DNA of 5,511 nucleotides, taken from Acidobacteriota bacterium (GTDB taxonomy: Bacteria > Acidobacteriota > Vicinamibacteria > Vicinamibacterales > JAFNAJ01). Both the position numbers and the translations under genes were made by a program. Below are positions 4,715-5,511 of the stretch, piece by piece. The notes beneath the pieces are model-generated. The model did no database searches. It saw nothing but the letters and a program-made list of their open reading frames with translations, and was not told the origin of the DNA. The stretch covers positions 1-5,511 of the forward strand of contig JAFNAJ010000200.1 of assembly GCA_017860085.1 (NCBI GenBank), read 5' to 3'. The first letter of the stretch is position 1, and each line of letters opens with the position of its first letter.

Positions 4715-5511
4715 GCACGTTCACGTGCGCCGGGGTGAACGAGAGCGGCACAGCGCTCCCCTCTGGGCTGGTCGCGACTCCCGAAAGCGTGAGGTCGGAG
4801 GCCCCGACCGCCACCGGTTCGAACAACACGGCCGCCAGCAGCCCGGCGCCCGACGCGCCCGTCGCATCGGCGGTGCGGGTCATCGAGATGTCGACGCGTC
4901 CGCCGGTCGTATCCACCTGCTGGGCGAAGGTCACGGTGACCCCGCCCTGACGAAGGAAGCCCCCTTCCTGCACGACCCGTACACGAAGCACCGCTGGGTT
5001 GTACGAGAGCGACAGGCTGACCACGGACACCCGCTCAGCGCCGGTAATCGAGATCGGCACGCTGAACGACCCGCCATCGATGTCGAACTCGCCAGGGGCG
5101 GCCGCCAAAATCTGGGTCGCAGCGCTTCCGACGCGGGTCGTGCCGGCCGGTGCGACGCCGGGACCGGGCATGGCGGCTGCCCCCGCCTGAGGCTCTGGCG
5201 CGGCGGGAACGGCCCCTGGGACCCCGGCTGGCGCCGCGACGGGCGGCCGAGGCACGCCGGGCGCTGGACCAGTGGGCGTCGGGACCTGGGATTTCGCCGG
5301 CTCAGGCGCTGGTGCCGTTTCTGCGGCCGGCGGAGCCGGCAGTGGAGTTGGAGGGGCAGCCTCGGGCGTCGCCTCATCGCCGAGGACGACGAGCAGCTCG
5401 CCGCGGTCTTGGCCCGACGTGTCGATCCGGTAGGTCACGGGTCGTCTGAGGTCGAACACCAGGCGAGCCACGAGTGGCGTTCGGCTGTGCTGGGCGGCGC
5501 GGATGCGCTCG
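4710..5511 (-). CDS. AMIN-like and cohesin-like domain protein of a secretion/pilus locus, 5'-truncated by the window edge
   Basis: The frame is open to the window edge, giving at least 266 residues of the C-terminus. The GTG at 5471 lies inside a domain, so it is not the start. Visible order: (1) IRAAQHSRTPLVARLVFDL, RRPVTYRI and ELLVVLGDEA, the pattern of the end of an AMIN domain, which targets periplasmic proteins such as PilQ and AmiC to peptidoglycan; (2) a Pro/Ala-rich linker of roughly 80 residues; (3) a cohesin-like beta-sandwich, about residues 127-253 from that GTG, with FSVPISITGAERVSVVSLSL, YNPAVLRV, GGFLRQGGVTVTF and GAGLLAAVLFEPV. Similar C-terminal cohesin domains occur on secretin-like proteins of acidobacterial secretion loci. 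No secretin domain appears in the visible part. It is followed 6 bases later by pseudopilin genes, so it is probably a periplasmic or outer-membrane part of the same machine. Cohesin and locus assignment are fairly firm, AMIN somewhat less. Confidence 0.8.
   Translation of the reverse strand, partial: ERIRAAQHSRTPLVARLVFDLRRPVTYRIDTSGQDRGELLVVLGDEATPEAAPPTPLPAPPAAETAPAPEPAKSQVPTPTGPAPGVPRPPVAAPAGVPGAVPAAPEPQAGAAAMPGPGVAPAGTTRVGSAATQILAAAPGEFDIDGGSFSVPISITGAERVSVVSLSLSYNPAVLRVRVVQEGGFLRQGGVTVTFAQQVDTTGGRVDISMTRTADATGASGAGLLAAVLFEPVAVGASDLTLSGVATSPEGSAVPLSFTPAHVNVR
5136..5372 (-). other. Pro/Ala-rich linker coding segment between AMIN-like and cohesin-like domains
   Basis: Encodes about 79 residues made mostly of Pro, Ala, Gly and Val (for example PPTPLPAPPAAETAPAPEP), with no predicted secondary structure by eye. 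It probably spans part of the periplasm or cell wall between the two folded domains. Length variation between strains would be expected. Confidence 0.7.

Overview
The window is about two-thirds G+C and almost entirely coding, with six protein genes and no gap longer than about 20 bases. The best guess for the source is Acidobacteriota, perhaps the Vicinamibacteria. This rests on remembered resemblance: pseudopilins with a VLVE...LRR...DP core, a cohesin-like domain beside them, and a Big_1-type lipoprotein among them. No taxonomic marker is present, so this is an inference.

Left part, plus strand (1-2597): the end-truncated gene of a sodium:solute symporter (SSS family) is followed 6 bases later by a serine hydrolase of the beta-lactamase / peptidase S12 superfamily that has no visible signal peptide. 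The pair looks like an uptake-and-hydrolysis unit. A role in recovering peptidoglycan fragments is plausible, because SSS transporters and AmiE-like hydrolases are found near MurNAc recycling genes, but the neighbours that would prove it lie outside the window.

Right part, mainly minus strand (5511-2607): this is part of a type II secretion / type IV pilus-like locus. Reading leftward it holds the C-terminal part of a protein with the end of an AMIN-like domain, a Pro/Ala-rich linker and a cohesin-like domain. Two pseudopilins with the canonical Glu at +5 follow, packed with 4-6 base gaps. Further on comes a third, atypical pseudopilin with no Glu at +5 and long Pro/Gly-rich segments. All three pseudopilins carry the same two motifs outside the N-terminal helix, which suggests one paralogous set working in one assembly.

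Between the second and third pseudopilins, on the opposite (plus) strand, sits a small lipoprotein with a single Big_1/invasin-like Ig fold. Its predicted start codon shares one CATG with the predicted start of the third pseudopilin. A strong sigma-70-like promoter for the lipoprotein lies inside the leader-peptide codons of that pseudopilin. This divergent, overlapping arrangement and the AMIN-linker-cohesin protein are the most unusual things here. No RNA genes, mobile elements, CRISPR arrays or convincing terminators were seen.
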